From: Cystobacter ferrugineus
GTDB taxonomy: Bacteria > Myxococcota > Myxococcia > Myxococcales > Myxococcaceae
NCBI RefSeq assembly: GCF_001887355.1
Contig: NZ_MPIN01000021.1
Location: 1 to 64,000, forward strand
Length of the DNA stretch: 64,000 nucleotides
Direction: 5' to 3'
Part shown: piece after piece, positions 55,470 through 64,000 of the stretch
Layout: every line of letters begins with the position of its first letter
How positions within the stretch are numbered: the first letter of the stretch is position 1
Position numbers and translations under genes: made by a program
The notes under the pieces: generated by a model
The model's database searches: none
What the model saw: the letters and a program-made list of their open reading frames with translations, nothing else
Told to the model about the DNA's origin: nothing

Positions 55470-56675
55470 TCAGACCTGTTTTTCGTTGCTACCCGACGAT
55501 GAATTCCCCCCCTCCGGCTTCGGCTTCTTACTACCACCCGGCTTCTTCGCGCGGGGATCCTCGCCACGCGCCTCGGCGCGGCCATCGGGACCGTACTTCT
55601 TCACCATCAGGTCCACGAGCACGTCAGCCAGCTCCTTGGCGGCCTCGGGGCGGCCCATCAGGCCCGCCTTCTTCTCCATCTGCCGCAGCCGCTCCGGCTC
55701 GTTCTTGAGGCGGCGGATCTCCGAGGCCAGCTTCTCCCCGGAGAGCTCCGACTCCCGGAACATGAGAGCGGCGCCCGAGCCCACCAGCGCCTGGGCGTTG
55801 ACTTCCTGGTGGTTGTCGGTGGCGAAGGGAAAGGGGATGAGGATGCTGGCCTTCTTGGCCACCATGAGCTCGGCCAGCGTGGTGGCGCCCGCCCGGCAGA
55901 CGACGAGCGAGGCGAGGGCATAAGCGCTCGACATGTCGTCGATGAACTCCACCACCTCGGCGTCGAAGCCCTTGGCCGCGTAGCCCTGGCGCACCGTCTC
56001 CAGGTCGTTCTTGCCCGTCTGGTGGACGATCTTGAGCTGGCCCTTCAAGTCACCCAGGTGGTCCAGCGCATCGAGCATGCGCTGGTTGATGCCGCGGGCG
56101 CCGAGGCTGCCGCCGAAGACGAGCAGCGAGAAGGTCTCGTGGGGCGCGTTCGAGCGCAGGAAGTTGTCCATCAGCTTGCGGCGGATGGGGTTGCCCACGA
56201 GCTGCACCTTGCCGGCGGGGAAGAAGGCGCTCGCGCCCTCGAAGGCGGTGAAGACGACGCGCACGAACTTGCCGAGCAGCTTGTTGGTGAGCCCCGGCAG
56301 CGCGTTCTGCTCCTGCACCGCGGTGGGGATGCCGAGCAGGGCCGCCGCGAGCACCACCGGCCCGCTGGAGTAGCCCCCCACGCCCACCACCACGTCCGGC
56401 TTGTGGCGCCGGAGGATGCGAAAGGACTCGATGAAGGACATGGGCAGGGCGAACAGGCCCTGGATGAATCCCACCAGGCCCTTGCCCTTGAGGCCCCGCG
56501 CCTGGATGGTCTCCAGGGGGTAGCCCTCGCGGGGAACGACCCGGGCCTCCAGGCCGCGCGTGGTCCCGACGAACACCACCTGGTTGGCGTGGTGCCGCGT
56601 CACCACCTCCTCGGCCAGGGCGATGCCCGGGTAGAGATGGCCTCCCGTGCCGCCTCCCGCGATGAGCACCTTCAC
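55470..56675 (-). CDS. murG: Lipid II synthase MurG with extended C-terminal tail
   Basis: The 401-residue GT28 enzyme adds GlcNAc to lipid I at the inner face of the membrane. Landmarks are GGGTGGHLYPGIALAEE, VVGVGGYSSGPVV, FGGSLGAR and CRAGATTLAELM. It is about 40 residues longer than usual because of a charged, low-complexity tail after residue 358 (Lys/Gly/Glu/Ser-rich). The start is a GTG overlapping the ftsW stop (GTGA). Confidence 0.95.
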   Translation of the reverse strand: MKVLIAGGGTGGHLYPGIALAEEVVTRHHANQVVFVGTTRGLEARVVPREGYPLETIQARGLKGKGLVGFIQGLFALPMSFIESFRILRRHKPDVVVGVGGYSSGPVVLAAALLGIPTAVQEQNALPGLTNKLLGKFVRVVFTAFEGASAFFPAGKVQLVGNPIRRKLMDNFLRSNAPHETFSLLVFGGSLGARGINQRMLDALDHLGDLKGQLKIVHQTGKNDLETVRQGYAAKGFDAEVVEFIDDMSSAYALASLVVCRAGATTLAELMVAKKASILIPFPFATDNHQEVNAQALVGSGAALMFRESELSGEKLASEIRRLKNEPERLRQMEKKAGLMGRPEAAKELADVLVDLMVKKYGPDGRAEARGEDPRAKKPGGSKKPKPEGGNSSSGSNEKQV

Positions 56676-57841
56676 GCCGCCACCTCCCTCAAGTCACCGC
56701 TGGAGCGCAGGGGCCGGCCGCCGCCGGGCTGCGCGCTCGCGCTGAGGGACAGCAATACACCGGCGCCCCCCATCAACACCACCAGGGACGAGCCTCCATA
56801 GGATACGAAGGGGAGTGTCAAACCCTTGGTCGGCAGCAGGCCCATGGCCACGCACATGTTCACCGCGGCCTGCACGGCGATGATGGAGGTGAGACCCAGA
56901 CCCAGGTAGGTGCCGAACGCCTCCGGCGCCGCGAGGCTCGCGCGGATGCCCCGCCAGATGATGAGGGCGTACAGCCCCACCAGCACCCCTACCCCCAACA
57001 GGCCCAGCTCCTCGCCGATGATGGCGAAGATGAAGTCGGTGTGGGCCTCGGGCAGGAAGAAGAGCTTCTGCCGCCCGTCGCCCAGCCCCAGGCCCGTGAG
57101 GCCCCCGGAGCCGATGGACATGAGCGACTCGGCCACCTGGTAGCCGATGTCGTGCCGGTGGGCCCAGGGGTCCAGGAACGCCAGCACGCGCTTCATGCGG
57201 TAGGGGCTGGTGGCGATGGCCGCGTAGGCCAGGGGCAGCGCCAGCAGCACCGAGCCCACCAGATAGCTGAGCTTCGTCCCCGCGGCGAACAGCAGCGCGA
57301 ACAGCAGGAACACCAACAACACCGAGCTGCCGAAGTCCGGCTGCAACATACAAAGGCCCACCAGCAGACCGCACAAGAGCAGGTGGGGGAGGAAGCCCAC
57401 GGAGAAGGTGGCCACCTTCTCGCGCTTCTTCGCCAGCGAGTAGGAGAGGTAGACGACCCAGGCGAACTTGGCCACCTCGGCCGGCTGGAGGCTGAAGCCC
57501 GGCAGGCGGATCCACCGCCGCGCCCCACCCACCGTGGTGCCAATGCCCGGGATGAGCACCAGCACCAGCAACACCAGCGTCACCAGCAACAGCGGGTAGG
57601 CGAACCGCGCCAGCCGACGCCAGCCCACCTTCATCCCCACCGCCATGGCCACCACCCCGATGCCCGCCGCCAGCAGGTGGCGGTGGAGGAAGTAGAGGCT
57701 GTCTCCCAGCTTGTCCTGCGCCATGACGGCGCTCGCCGAGTACACCATCACCAGGCCAAGCGAGACGAGCGACAGCACGGCACACAAGAGCAACGCGTCG
57801 AACCGCACGGGGGCGGTGGACACGGCGGCGGTGGCCTTCAT
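56672..57841 (-). CDS. ftsW: Septal peptidoglycan glycosyltransferase FtsW
   Basis: The 389-residue SEDS protein has about ten membrane segments. It polymerises lipid II together with FtsI. Conserved features are MVYSASAVMA, GGARRWIRLPGFSLQPAEVAK, MLQPDFGSS, IGEELGLLGV and LPFVSYGGSSLV. It lies 4 bases after murD and overlaps murG. Confidence 0.95.
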   Translation of the reverse strand: MKATAAVSTAPVRFDALLLCAVLSLVSLGLVMVYSASAVMAQDKLGDSLYFLHRHLLAAGIGVVAMAVGMKVGWRRLARFAYPLLLVTLVLLVLVLIPGIGTTVGGARRWIRLPGFSLQPAEVAKFAWVVYLSYSLAKKREKVATFSVGFLPHLLLCGLLVGLCMLQPDFGSSVLLVFLLFALLFAAGTKLSYLVGSVLLALPLAYAAIATSPYRMKRVLAFLDPWAHRHDIGYQVAESLMSIGSGGLTGLGLGDGRQKLFFLPEAHTDFIFAIIGEELGLLGVGVLVGLYALIIWRGIRASLAAPEAFGTYLGLGLTSIIAVQAAVNMCVAMGLLPTKGLTLPFVSYGGSSLVVLMGGAGVLLSLSASAQPGGGRPLRSSGDLREVAA

Positions 57842-57845
57842 GGGC

Positions 57846-59222
57846 TCAGAGTTCCTCTACCAGGCGTTTGAAGGTGTCGCCCCGGTGCTCGAAGTTCTGG
57901 AACTGATCGTACGACGCACATGCGGGTGACAAAAGAACCGTGTCGCCCGGAACCGCCAGCTCCCTGGCCCGACGGACGGCTTGAGCCAACGTCCCACAGG
58001 GGTGGACGGTGGCCGCGCCCTCGTACGCCCGGGCGAGCAGCTCCGCGTCCTGTCCGATGGTGAGCACCGTCTTCACCTTGCCGCGGCCCTCCTCCACCAT
58101 GGGGGCATAGGGGGCGCCCTTGCCCTTGCCGCCCGCGATGAGGAGCACGTCCCGGGTGAAGGCGCGCAGGGCCACCAGCACCGAGTCCACGTTGGTGGCC
58201 TTGGAGTCGTTCACCCACTCCACGCCCCCGAGCACGCGCACGCTCTCCAGGCGGTGGGGAAGCCCGGGGTAGCTGTCCAGCCCGGCCTGCACGCCCTCGT
58301 GGGACACGCCGGCCAGCCGCGCCAGCAGCGCCGCCGCCATGGCGTTCTGCGCGTTGTGGCCCCCGCGCAGCGCGCGGTTGGTGAGGGTGAAGGACTCGCC
58401 CGCCTCCCCCACTCCCGTGAAGCCGAAACCCCCGGGACGCGCCACCGCCAGGCCCGCGAGCACCGGCGCGGACGCCACGGGACGCCCCGTGAGGCTGAAG
58501 CCGTAGACGGGCACCCGCGCCGCCTCGGCCAGCCGCATCACGTCCGCGTCGTCCGCGTTCACCACGGCGAAGTCACCGGACGCCTGGTTCTTGAAGATGC
58601 GCGCCTTGGCCGCGCCATAGGCCGCGTGGTCCGCGTACCGGTCGATGTGGTCCGGCGTGAGGTTGAGGATGGCGGAGCCCTGGGGCCGCAGGGTGTCGAT
58701 GCCCTCGAGCTGGAAGCTCGACAGCTCCACCACCAGCGCGTCCCAGTCACCGGGGGACAGGGCGGCCTCGCTCAGCGGACGCCCGAGGTTGCCGCCCACG
58801 AAGGTGCGCCGGCCACCGCGCGCGAAGAGCTCGCCGGTGAGCGCCGTGGTGGTGCTCTTGCCGTTGGTGCCGGTGATGCCGAGCAGCGGCACGTGCGGGA
58901 GGAAGCGCGAGGCCAGCTCGACCTCGCCCCACACGGGCACCCCGGCGGCGCGCACCGCCTGGAGCTCCGGCAGGGCCAGGGGCACGCCCGGGCTCACCAC
59001 CACCAACCGCTGCGACTCCAGGAGGCCCGGCGGCGGAGGGCTCGTGACGAGCGTGACGCCCTGGGCCTCAAGCTCGCGCGCCGTGTCCCCCAGCGCCTGC
59101 GCGCCGCGTGCATCCAGCGCCGTCACCCGCGCGCCCAAGCGCGTCAACAACCGGATGGCCGCCAGCCCACTCTTGGCCAGCCCGTACACGACTACCTTCG
59201 CGTCCTTCAGGTCGGGCGTCAT
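57846..59222 (-). CDS. murD: UDP-N-acetylmuramoylalanine-D-glutamate ligase
   Basis: The 458-residue ligase adds D-Glu. The N-terminal KVVVYGLAKSGLAAIRLL is the MurD Rossmann motif; the ATP loop is GTNGKSTTTALTGE; the C-terminal FNNFKDF-like end reads QFQNFEHRGDTFKRLVEEL. ATG at 59222 is chosen because GGAGGGAG lies eight bases upstream; a GTG at 59240 is in frame. Confidence 0.95.
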   Translation of the reverse strand: MTPDLKDAKVVVYGLAKSGLAAIRLLTRLGARVTALDARGAQALGDTARELEAQGVTLVTSPPPPGLLESQRLVVVSPGVPLALPELQAVRAAGVPVWGEVELASRFLPHVPLLGITGTNGKSTTTALTGELFARGGRRTFVGGNLGRPLSEAALSPGDWDALVVELSSFQLEGIDTLRPQGSAILNLTPDHIDRYADHAAYGAAKARIFKNQASGDFAVVNADDADVMRLAEAARVPVYGFSLTGRPVASAPVLAGLAVARPGGFGFTGVGEAGESFTLTNRALRGGHNAQNAMAAALLARLAGVSHEGVQAGLDSYPGLPHRLESVRVLGGVEWVNDSKATNVDSVLVALRAFTRDVLLIAGGKGKGAPYAPMVEEGRGKVKTVLTIGQDAELLARAYEGAATVHPCGTLAQAVRRARELAVPGDTVLLSPACASYDQFQNFEHRGDTFKRLVEEL

Positions 59223-59243
59223 GCGCGCCACTCCCTCCACGGC

Positions 59244-60425
59244 CTACCGCAACTTGATGGACAACAGGGCCACGCCGCCGCAGAGGATGGCGACGATCCA
59301 GAAGCGCACGATGATCTTCGGCTCGGCCATGCCCTTGAGCTCGAAGTGGTGGTGCACGGGCGCCATCTTGAAGACGCGCTTGCCGGTGAGCTTGAAGGAC
59401 GTCACCTGGATCATCACGCTGAGGATCTCCGCGAAGAAGACCCCGTGGATGATGGCGGAGACGACTTCGTTCTTCGACAGCACCGCCAGCCCGCCGAGCG
59501 CGCCACCCAGCGCGAGCGAGCCGATGTCGCCCATGAAGACGGAGGCCGGATAGGCGTTGAACCAGAGGAAGGAGATGCCCGCCCCCACGATGCTGGCGCA
59601 GAAGACGGACAGCTCCGCGCCACCGGGCACCTCGGGCACGCCGAGGTAGCGCCACAGGGGCTGCGCCACCAGCCGCGCCACGCCGTCCACCGTCTCCACG
59701 TTGGACAGGCGGATGGAGGAGCCCGCCACGTAGCAGAGCACCGCGAAGGTGCTGGCCGCGATGATGGTGGGCATGATGGCCAGGCCGTCCAGGCCGTCGG
59801 TGATGTTGACGGCGTTGGAGGTGCCCACCACCACGACCCAGGCGAACACCACGTAGAACCAGCCGAAGTCCGGATTGAAGCGGTGCGTGGGCACGAAGGG
59901 CAGCGTGAGCTTCGTGTCGATGAGCAGCGTGGGCCCGGAGAAGGAGCCATCCGGCCCCGTCCACGAGCACATGAGGCCGAAGATGGCGATGAAGTAGAAC
60001 ACCGTCTGCAGCACCATCTTGTAGCGGCCCGCGAGCCCCTTGGAGTTGCGCTTGCTCAGCTTGAGCCAGTCGTCCAGGAAGCCGATGAAGCCGTAGCCGA
60101 GCGTGAGCACCAGCGCCGCCCACACCGCGTGGCTGCGCAGATCCGCGAAGACGAAGGTGCCCACCGCGATGCACAGGAGGATGAGCGCGCCGCCCATGGT
60201 GGGCGTGCCCTTCTTCTTCTGGTGCGTGTCCGGCGTGTCCTCGCGCACGTTGCTCTGCCCGTGCTGCTTGAGCCGCAGCGCGGCGATGAGCCGCGGGCCC
60301 ACGAACATGCCCAAGAGCAGCGAGGCCACCCCCGCCGCGACGATGCGGAAGGTGGGGTAGCGCAGGAAGTTGAGCAGGCGCCCGGCGTCCGTGTCCTTGA
60401 GCCACTCGTAGAGAAGGATGAGCAC
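59244..60425 (-). CDS. mraY: Phospho-N-acetylmuramoyl-pentapeptide transferase
   Basis: The 393-residue membrane enzyme makes lipid I from undecaprenyl phosphate. The aspartate motifs are FLDDWLKL and NAVNITDGLDGLA, and the C-terminal histidine loop is MAPVHHHFELKG. An insertion of about 30 residues around residue 200-235 relative to the E. coli enzyme is possible. It starts at a GTG one base after the murF stop. Confidence 0.95.
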   Translation of the reverse strand: MLILLYEWLKDTDAGRLLNFLRYPTFRIVAAGVASLLLGMFVGPRLIAALRLKQHGQSNVREDTPDTHQKKKGTPTMGGALILLCIAVGTFVFADLRSHAVWAALVLTLGYGFIGFLDDWLKLSKRNSKGLAGRYKMVLQTVFYFIAIFGLMCSWTGPDGSFSGPTLLIDTKLTLPFVPTHRFNPDFGWFYVVFAWVVVVGTSNAVNITDGLDGLAIMPTIIAASTFAVLCYVAGSSIRLSNVETVDGVARLVAQPLWRYLGVPEVPGGAELSVFCASIVGAGISFLWFNAYPASVFMGDIGSLALGGALGGLAVLSKNEVVSAIIHGVFFAEILSVMIQVTSFKLTGKRVFKMAPVHHHFELKGMAEPKIIVRFWIVAILCGGVALLSIKLR

Positions 60426-60426
60426 T

Positions 60427-61824
60427 TCAGTGGCCTCCCGCCGTCACGGAAGCACCCGTGAGACCCGCCACCACGCGCTCCAAGCGCATGCCACGGCTCG
60501 CCTTGACCAACACCACGTCTCCTGACTTGAGCCTCGGCTGGAGCCAGGCCAACAGGGGCTCCACCTCGGTGAAATGCGCCGCGGCCTCGCCCAGGCCCGC
60601 GGCCTCCAGGCCCTGGCTCGAGCGCGGTCCGAAGAACGCCACCAGTTCGGCCTTGCCGCCCACGAGCGCGCCCAGGCGCGTGTGCTCCTCGCCCTCGCCC
60701 GGCCCCAGCTCCAACATGTCGCCGAGCACCGCCACCGCCCGTCCACCCGGCGCCACCAGCGAGCGCAGCGTGTCCAGCGCGGCCGCCATGGACGCGGGGT
60801 TGGCGTTGTAGCAGTCGTCCACCACGGTGATGCCGTGGGGCGCGTCCACCACGTTGAGCCGGCGCGCGTAGGGCCGCGCGGACTCCAGCCCCTTCACGCA
60901 CTCCTCCGGCGAGTAGCCCAGCGCCACCGCCAGCGCGAAGGCGCCCGTGGCGTTGAGCGCGTTGTGCTCGCCCACGAACCCCAGCCGGACCGACCAGTCC
61001 CGGCCCTGGTAGCGCACCGTGAGCGTCAACCCCTCACGGCCGCGCGACTCCACCGCCACCAGCCGCACCTGCGCGTCCGCGTGCCGGCCAAACGTGAGCG
61101 TCTTCGCCTGGCCGCGCGCCGCCTGGGCGGGAATGAGCGCGTCATCCAGGTTCACCACGGCGATGGAGGTGGGCGGCAGCTCGCGGAACATCTCGCCCTC
61201 CGCCTCGGCCACGCCCTCCAGGCTGCCCAGCCCCTCCAGGTGCTCGGGCTGCACCACGGTGAGCAGGGCCGCGTCGGGCCGGGCCACGCGCGTCAGCCGC
61301 GTCATCTCGCCCGGCTGGTTCATCCCCAGCTCCACCACCGCCGCCACGTGCTCGGGCGTCAGGCGCAGGAGCGTGAGGGGCACGCCAATCTCGTTGTTGA
61401 GGTTGCCCTCCGTCTTCAGCGCGGGGCCGCGCGTGGACAGGATGGCGCCCACCATCTCCTTGGTGGTCGTCTTCCCGTTGGAGCCCCCCACGGCCCCCAC
61501 GGGAATCCGGAAGCGCTCGCGGTGCGCGTGCCCCAGGGCACCGAGCGCCGCCAGCGTGTCCTCCACCTCGTACAGGGGGAAGCCCTCGGGAAGCGCGGGC
61601 AGCGCCCGGCCCCGCTTCACCACCGCCCCGGCCGCGCCCGCCTGGGCCGCCTGGGCGAGGAAGTCGTGCGCATCGAAGCGCTCGCCCTGGAGCGCCACGA
61701 AGAGACACCCGGGCGTGAGGGCCCGAGTGTCCGTGCAGACGGCCTGGAAGTCAGCCGCCGGCCCACCGCGCCGGGTGGCTCGCGCCACCCGCACCACCTG
61801 CTCATCCGAGAATCGTACGGCCAT
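60427..61824 (-). CDS. murF: UDP-MurNAc-tripeptide-D-alanyl-D-alanine ligase
   Basis: The 465-residue ligase attaches D-Ala-D-Ala. The ATP loop is GSNGKTTTKEM; VVDDCYNANPASM is the MurF signature, and LGDMLELGPGEGEEH follows. It starts 29 bases after murE. No unusual features. Confidence 0.95.
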   Translation of the reverse strand: MAVRFSDEQVVRVARATRRGGPAADFQAVCTDTRALTPGCLFVALQGERFDAHDFLAQAAQAGAAGAVVKRGRALPALPEGFPLYEVEDTLAALGALGHAHRERFRIPVGAVGGSNGKTTTKEMVGAILSTRGPALKTEGNLNNEIGVPLTLLRLTPEHVAAVVELGMNQPGEMTRLTRVARPDAALLTVVQPEHLEGLGSLEGVAEAEGEMFRELPPTSIAVVNLDDALIPAQAARGQAKTLTFGRHADAQVRLVAVESRGREGLTLTVRYQGRDWSVRLGFVGEHNALNATGAFALAVALGYSPEECVKGLESARPYARRLNVVDAPHGITVVDDCYNANPASMAAALDTLRSLVAPGGRAVAVLGDMLELGPGEGEEHTRLGALVGGKAELVAFFGPRSSQGLEAAGLGEAAAHFTEVEPLLAWLQPRLKSGDVVLVKASRGMRLERVVAGLTGASVTAGGH

Positions 61825-61853
61825 AAGGGGAGGCTCTCTTGTGCGGCGCTCCG

Positions 61854-63374
61854 TCAGGTGCGGATGGCCAGCGCCCGCGCCGCCACCTCGCGGTCATCGA
61901 AGGCGCGCTTCTCCGTGCCGATGATCTGGTACGTCTCGTGCCCCTTGCCGGCGATGAGGACCACGTCGTCCTCCTTCGCCAGGGAGATGGCCGTCTCGAT
62001 GGCCGTCTTGCGATCGACCTCCACGAGGTAGCCCTTCTCACCGCTCTTGGCCTTGCCCGCGGAGATGCGGCGCAGGCCGCCCTTCTCCAGGCCCGGCGTC
62101 ACCTGGGCGATGATGTCGTCGGGGTTCTCGCCACGCGGGTTGTCGCTCGTCACCACGGACAGGTCCGCGCCCTCGGCCGCGGCGGCGCCCATGAGCGGAC
62201 GCTTGCCCTCGTCGCGCTCGCCCCCACAGCCGAACACCGCGATGACGCGGCCCTTGGCCATGGAGCGCGCCGCCTCCAGCGCGCGCTTGAGCGCGTCATC
62301 CGTGTGCGCGTAGTCCACCACCACCGCGGGCGCTCCGGCCTGGGGACCGTGGTTCTCCACGCGCTCCATGCGGCCGGGCACGCCCGCCATGCGCTCGATG
62401 CCGAGCTGCACGTCCTTGCGCCGCGCGAAGCCCGCGCCGAGCGCCAGACCCGCCGCCGCGAGGACGTTCTCCAGGTTGTGCGCGCCGAGCAGCCGGCTCT
62501 TCACGGGGATGTCGCCCGCGGGCGTCTTGAGCACGCCCTTGATGCCCTGGAGCGTGAAGGACACGTCCGCGGCGGAGATCTCCCCGTTGCCCTGGCGGCT
62601 GAACTTCCACGCCATGCGCTTCTGGCCGCGCAGCTCGTTGTAGATGCGCGTGGCGTAGGTGTCGTCGCCATTGACCACCGCCACGCCCCCCTGGGACAGG
62701 TTCTCCAGGAAGAGCTTGCGCTTGGCCTGGAAGTAGTCCTCGAGGTCCTTGTGGTAGTCGAGGTGGTCGCGCGTGAGGTTGGTGAAGGCGGCGGCCTTGA
62801 AGGTGAGGCCGTGCACGCGCTCCTGGATGAGGGCGTGGCTGGACACCTCCATCACCACCGTCTCGACGCCCGCGTCCACCATCTGACGCAGGATGCGGTG
62901 CAGCTCCAGGGGCTCCGGCGTGGTGTGGGCGGTGGCATGGAACTGGCCACCGACCTTGTAGCCGAGCGTGCCTATGACGCCGGTGGACGAGTAGGCCGCG
63001 GTGGCCATGGCCTCCAGGAGGAAGGTCGTCGTCGTCTTGCCGTTGGTCCCCGTGACGGCCAGCAGGGTGAGCTGGTCCGCGGGGCGGCCGTAGAAGTTGG
63101 CCGCGATGAGCGCCAGTGCCTTCCGGGCGTTGGACACCTTGAAGTAGGGCACCTGCGAGGACAGGGGCTTTTCCGACACCACCGCCACCGCCCCCCGGGA
63201 GACCGCCTCGCCCACGAACTGGGCGCCGTCCTCCTTCGCACCCGGCACCGCGACGAACAGGTCGCCCGGCTTCACCTTGCGCGAGTCCTGCGATACCCCC
63301 GTCACGTCGACCGGGGTCCGGCCGCCCGAGGTCTGCTCGGCACCACACCCTGCGAGGACATCCGTCAGCTTCAT
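61854..63374 (-). CDS. murE: UDP-MurNAc-dipeptide-2,6-diaminopimelate ligase
   Basis: The 506-residue ligase adds the third stem residue. The ATP loop is GTNGKTTTTFL. DNPRGENPDDI is the motif that selects meso-diaminopimelate rather than lysine, as expected for a Gram-negative cell. KGHETYQI ends the third domain. It is 55 bases after ftsI. Confidence 0.96.
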   Translation of the reverse strand: MKLTDVLAGCGAEQTSGGRTPVDVTGVSQDSRKVKPGDLFVAVPGAKEDGAQFVGEAVSRGAVAVVSEKPLSSQVPYFKVSNARKALALIAANFYGRPADQLTLLAVTGTNGKTTTTFLLEAMATAAYSSTGVIGTLGYKVGGQFHATAHTTPEPLELHRILRQMVDAGVETVVMEVSSHALIQERVHGLTFKAAAFTNLTRDHLDYHKDLEDYFQAKRKLFLENLSQGGVAVVNGDDTYATRIYNELRGQKRMAWKFSRQGNGEISAADVSFTLQGIKGVLKTPAGDIPVKSRLLGAHNLENVLAAAGLALGAGFARRKDVQLGIERMAGVPGRMERVENHGPQAGAPAVVVDYAHTDDALKRALEAARSMAKGRVIAVFGCGGERDEGKRPLMGAAAAEGADLSVVTSDNPRGENPDDIIAQVTPGLEKGGLRRISAGKAKSGEKGYLVEVDRKTAIETAISLAKEDDVVLIAGKGHETYQIIGTEKRAFDDREVAARALAIRT

Positions 63375-63429
63375 CTTTTCCCCTTCACAAATACTGCAAG
63401 CGCGACGGCTGGGTTCTGCGAGCGCGACC

Positions 63430-64000
63430 TCATTGCCGCGTCGCCAATTCCAGCGTCACCCGCGCACCCTTCTCCACCAGCGAACCGGCGGCGGGAGTCT
63501 GCGCTACCACGCGTCCACTACCTGACAATTGCGGCTCCAGGGCCGCGGAGAGCAGTTTCGTCACTGCCTCGCGTCCTGCCTGACCCATGACATCCGGAAC
63601 GCGGACGGAGCCTGGCTCCACGTTCTCGGTGACAACCTCTTCCACCACGGGCCCCTCCGGTACCGCCTTCGCGGGGGGCTGGGCGGCCGCCACCGGCAGG
63701 GCGGTGGACGGCAGCGGCACCTCGCGCGAGGGCGGCACGGCCAGATGGGCCATGGCGGCGGTAGCGATTTCCTTGAATGCGGGAGCGGCCACGTTTCCCC
63801 CGTACACGTCTGTTTTCGGCTCGTCCACAACCACGAGGATGACCACGCGCGGATTTTCGGCAGGCAACATGCCCACGAAGGAAGCAAGCCTCTTGTCCGA
63901 GTACCCGCCAGCCACGGGGTCCACCTTCTGGGCGGTGCCCGTCTTGCCCGCCACCCGGTAATCTTCCATGGCGGCCTTGGTGGCGGTGCCTCCCTTGACC
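63430..64000 (-). CDS. ftsI: Septal transpeptidase FtsI (PBP3), C-terminal part with one PASTA domain
   Basis: The frame enters from the right window edge with VKGGTATKAAM and gives the last 189 residues. The third penicillin-binding motif, KTGTAQ, is present, followed by the end of the transpeptidase fold (FVGMLPAENPRVVILVVVDEP). After a Pro/Ala linker there is one PASTA domain (about the last 60 residues, VRVPDVMGQAGREAVTKLL). The catalytic Ser motif is outside the window. PASTA domains on FtsI occur in several lineages and may bind peptidoglycan. Confidence 0.92.
   Translation of the reverse strand, partial: VKGGTATKAAMEDYRVAGKTGTAQKVDPVAGGYSDKRLASFVGMLPAENPRVVILVVVDEPKTDVYGGNVAAPAFKEIATAAMAHLAVPPSREVPLPSTALPVAAAQPPAKAVPEGPVVEEVVTENVEPGSVRVPDVMGQAGREAVTKLLSAALEPQLSGSGRVVAQTPAAGSLVEKGARVTLELATRQ

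Noticed and set aside
1-64000. tRNA, rRNA, CRISPR arrays, attachment sites or a replication origin
   Set aside because: No cloverleaf-like gene, direct-repeat array, tRNA-flanked duplication or DnaA-box cluster was seen by eye; a covariance-model search was not possible.

Overview
The window is GC-rich DNA with strong third-position G/C bias and almost no gaps between genes. The gene content points to a myxobacterium, most likely of the Cystobacter/Archangium/Myxococcus group. The evidence is type VI secretion (T6SS) accessory genes of the DUF2169/DUF4150/TIGR02270 type, FHA and SPFH/SHOCT proteins, many lipoproteins, a receiver-XRE regulator, and a complete dcw (division and cell wall) cluster. 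This is inferred from gene content only. No tRNA, rRNA, CRISPR array or prophage was seen.

Layout. 1-239: the start of an IS1380-type transposase, cut by the window edge. 240-2993: a secreted zinc metalloprotease lipoprotein with tandem Ig-like repeats. 3153-15044: an orphan T6SS effector island with two divergent vgrG genes, a DUF6484 protein, an AHH-type nuclease, an Imm11/DUF1629 immunity protein and an Imm49-like protein; convergent to these are DUF2169, DUF4150 (PAAR-like) and a TIGR02270 protein fused to a catalytically dead ketosynthase fold. No T6SS sheath, baseplate or membrane-complex genes are present. 15260-18507: an NAD salvage operon (pncB, nicotinamidase, NrtR-type Nudix regulator) with a palindrome over its promoter. 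18763-23154: a small repeat protein, pyrophosphatase coupled to EpmA, an M3-like metallopeptidase lipoprotein and a small membrane protein.

23385-33030 is the most unusual part. It is a tightly packed run of five genes: two exported proteins, a 1487-residue protein with an M15 peptidase domain and an M23-like domain but no signal peptide, a 644-residue protein ending in a T4-type lysozyme domain, also with no signal peptide, and a membrane protein. I read it as a candidate peptidoglycan-attack operon with periplasmic immunity proteins.

33105-43517: SPFH/SHOCT protein, ABC exporter and a GT39 glycosyltransferase in one operon, an FHA-TPR protein, a receiver-XRE regulator, and a biotin carboxylase/biotin carrier/enoyl-CoA hydratase operon. 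43641-64000: the dcw cluster, read right to left as ftsI (partial), murE, murF, mraY, murD, ftsW, murG, murC, murB, ddl, ftsQ, ftsA, ftsZ. Most dcw genes overlap or lie within 30 bases of each other. Two places break the packing: a 127-base hairpin-rich gap between ddl and ftsQ, and a 4.1-kb double hybrid histidine kinase on the opposite strand between ftsA and ftsZ.
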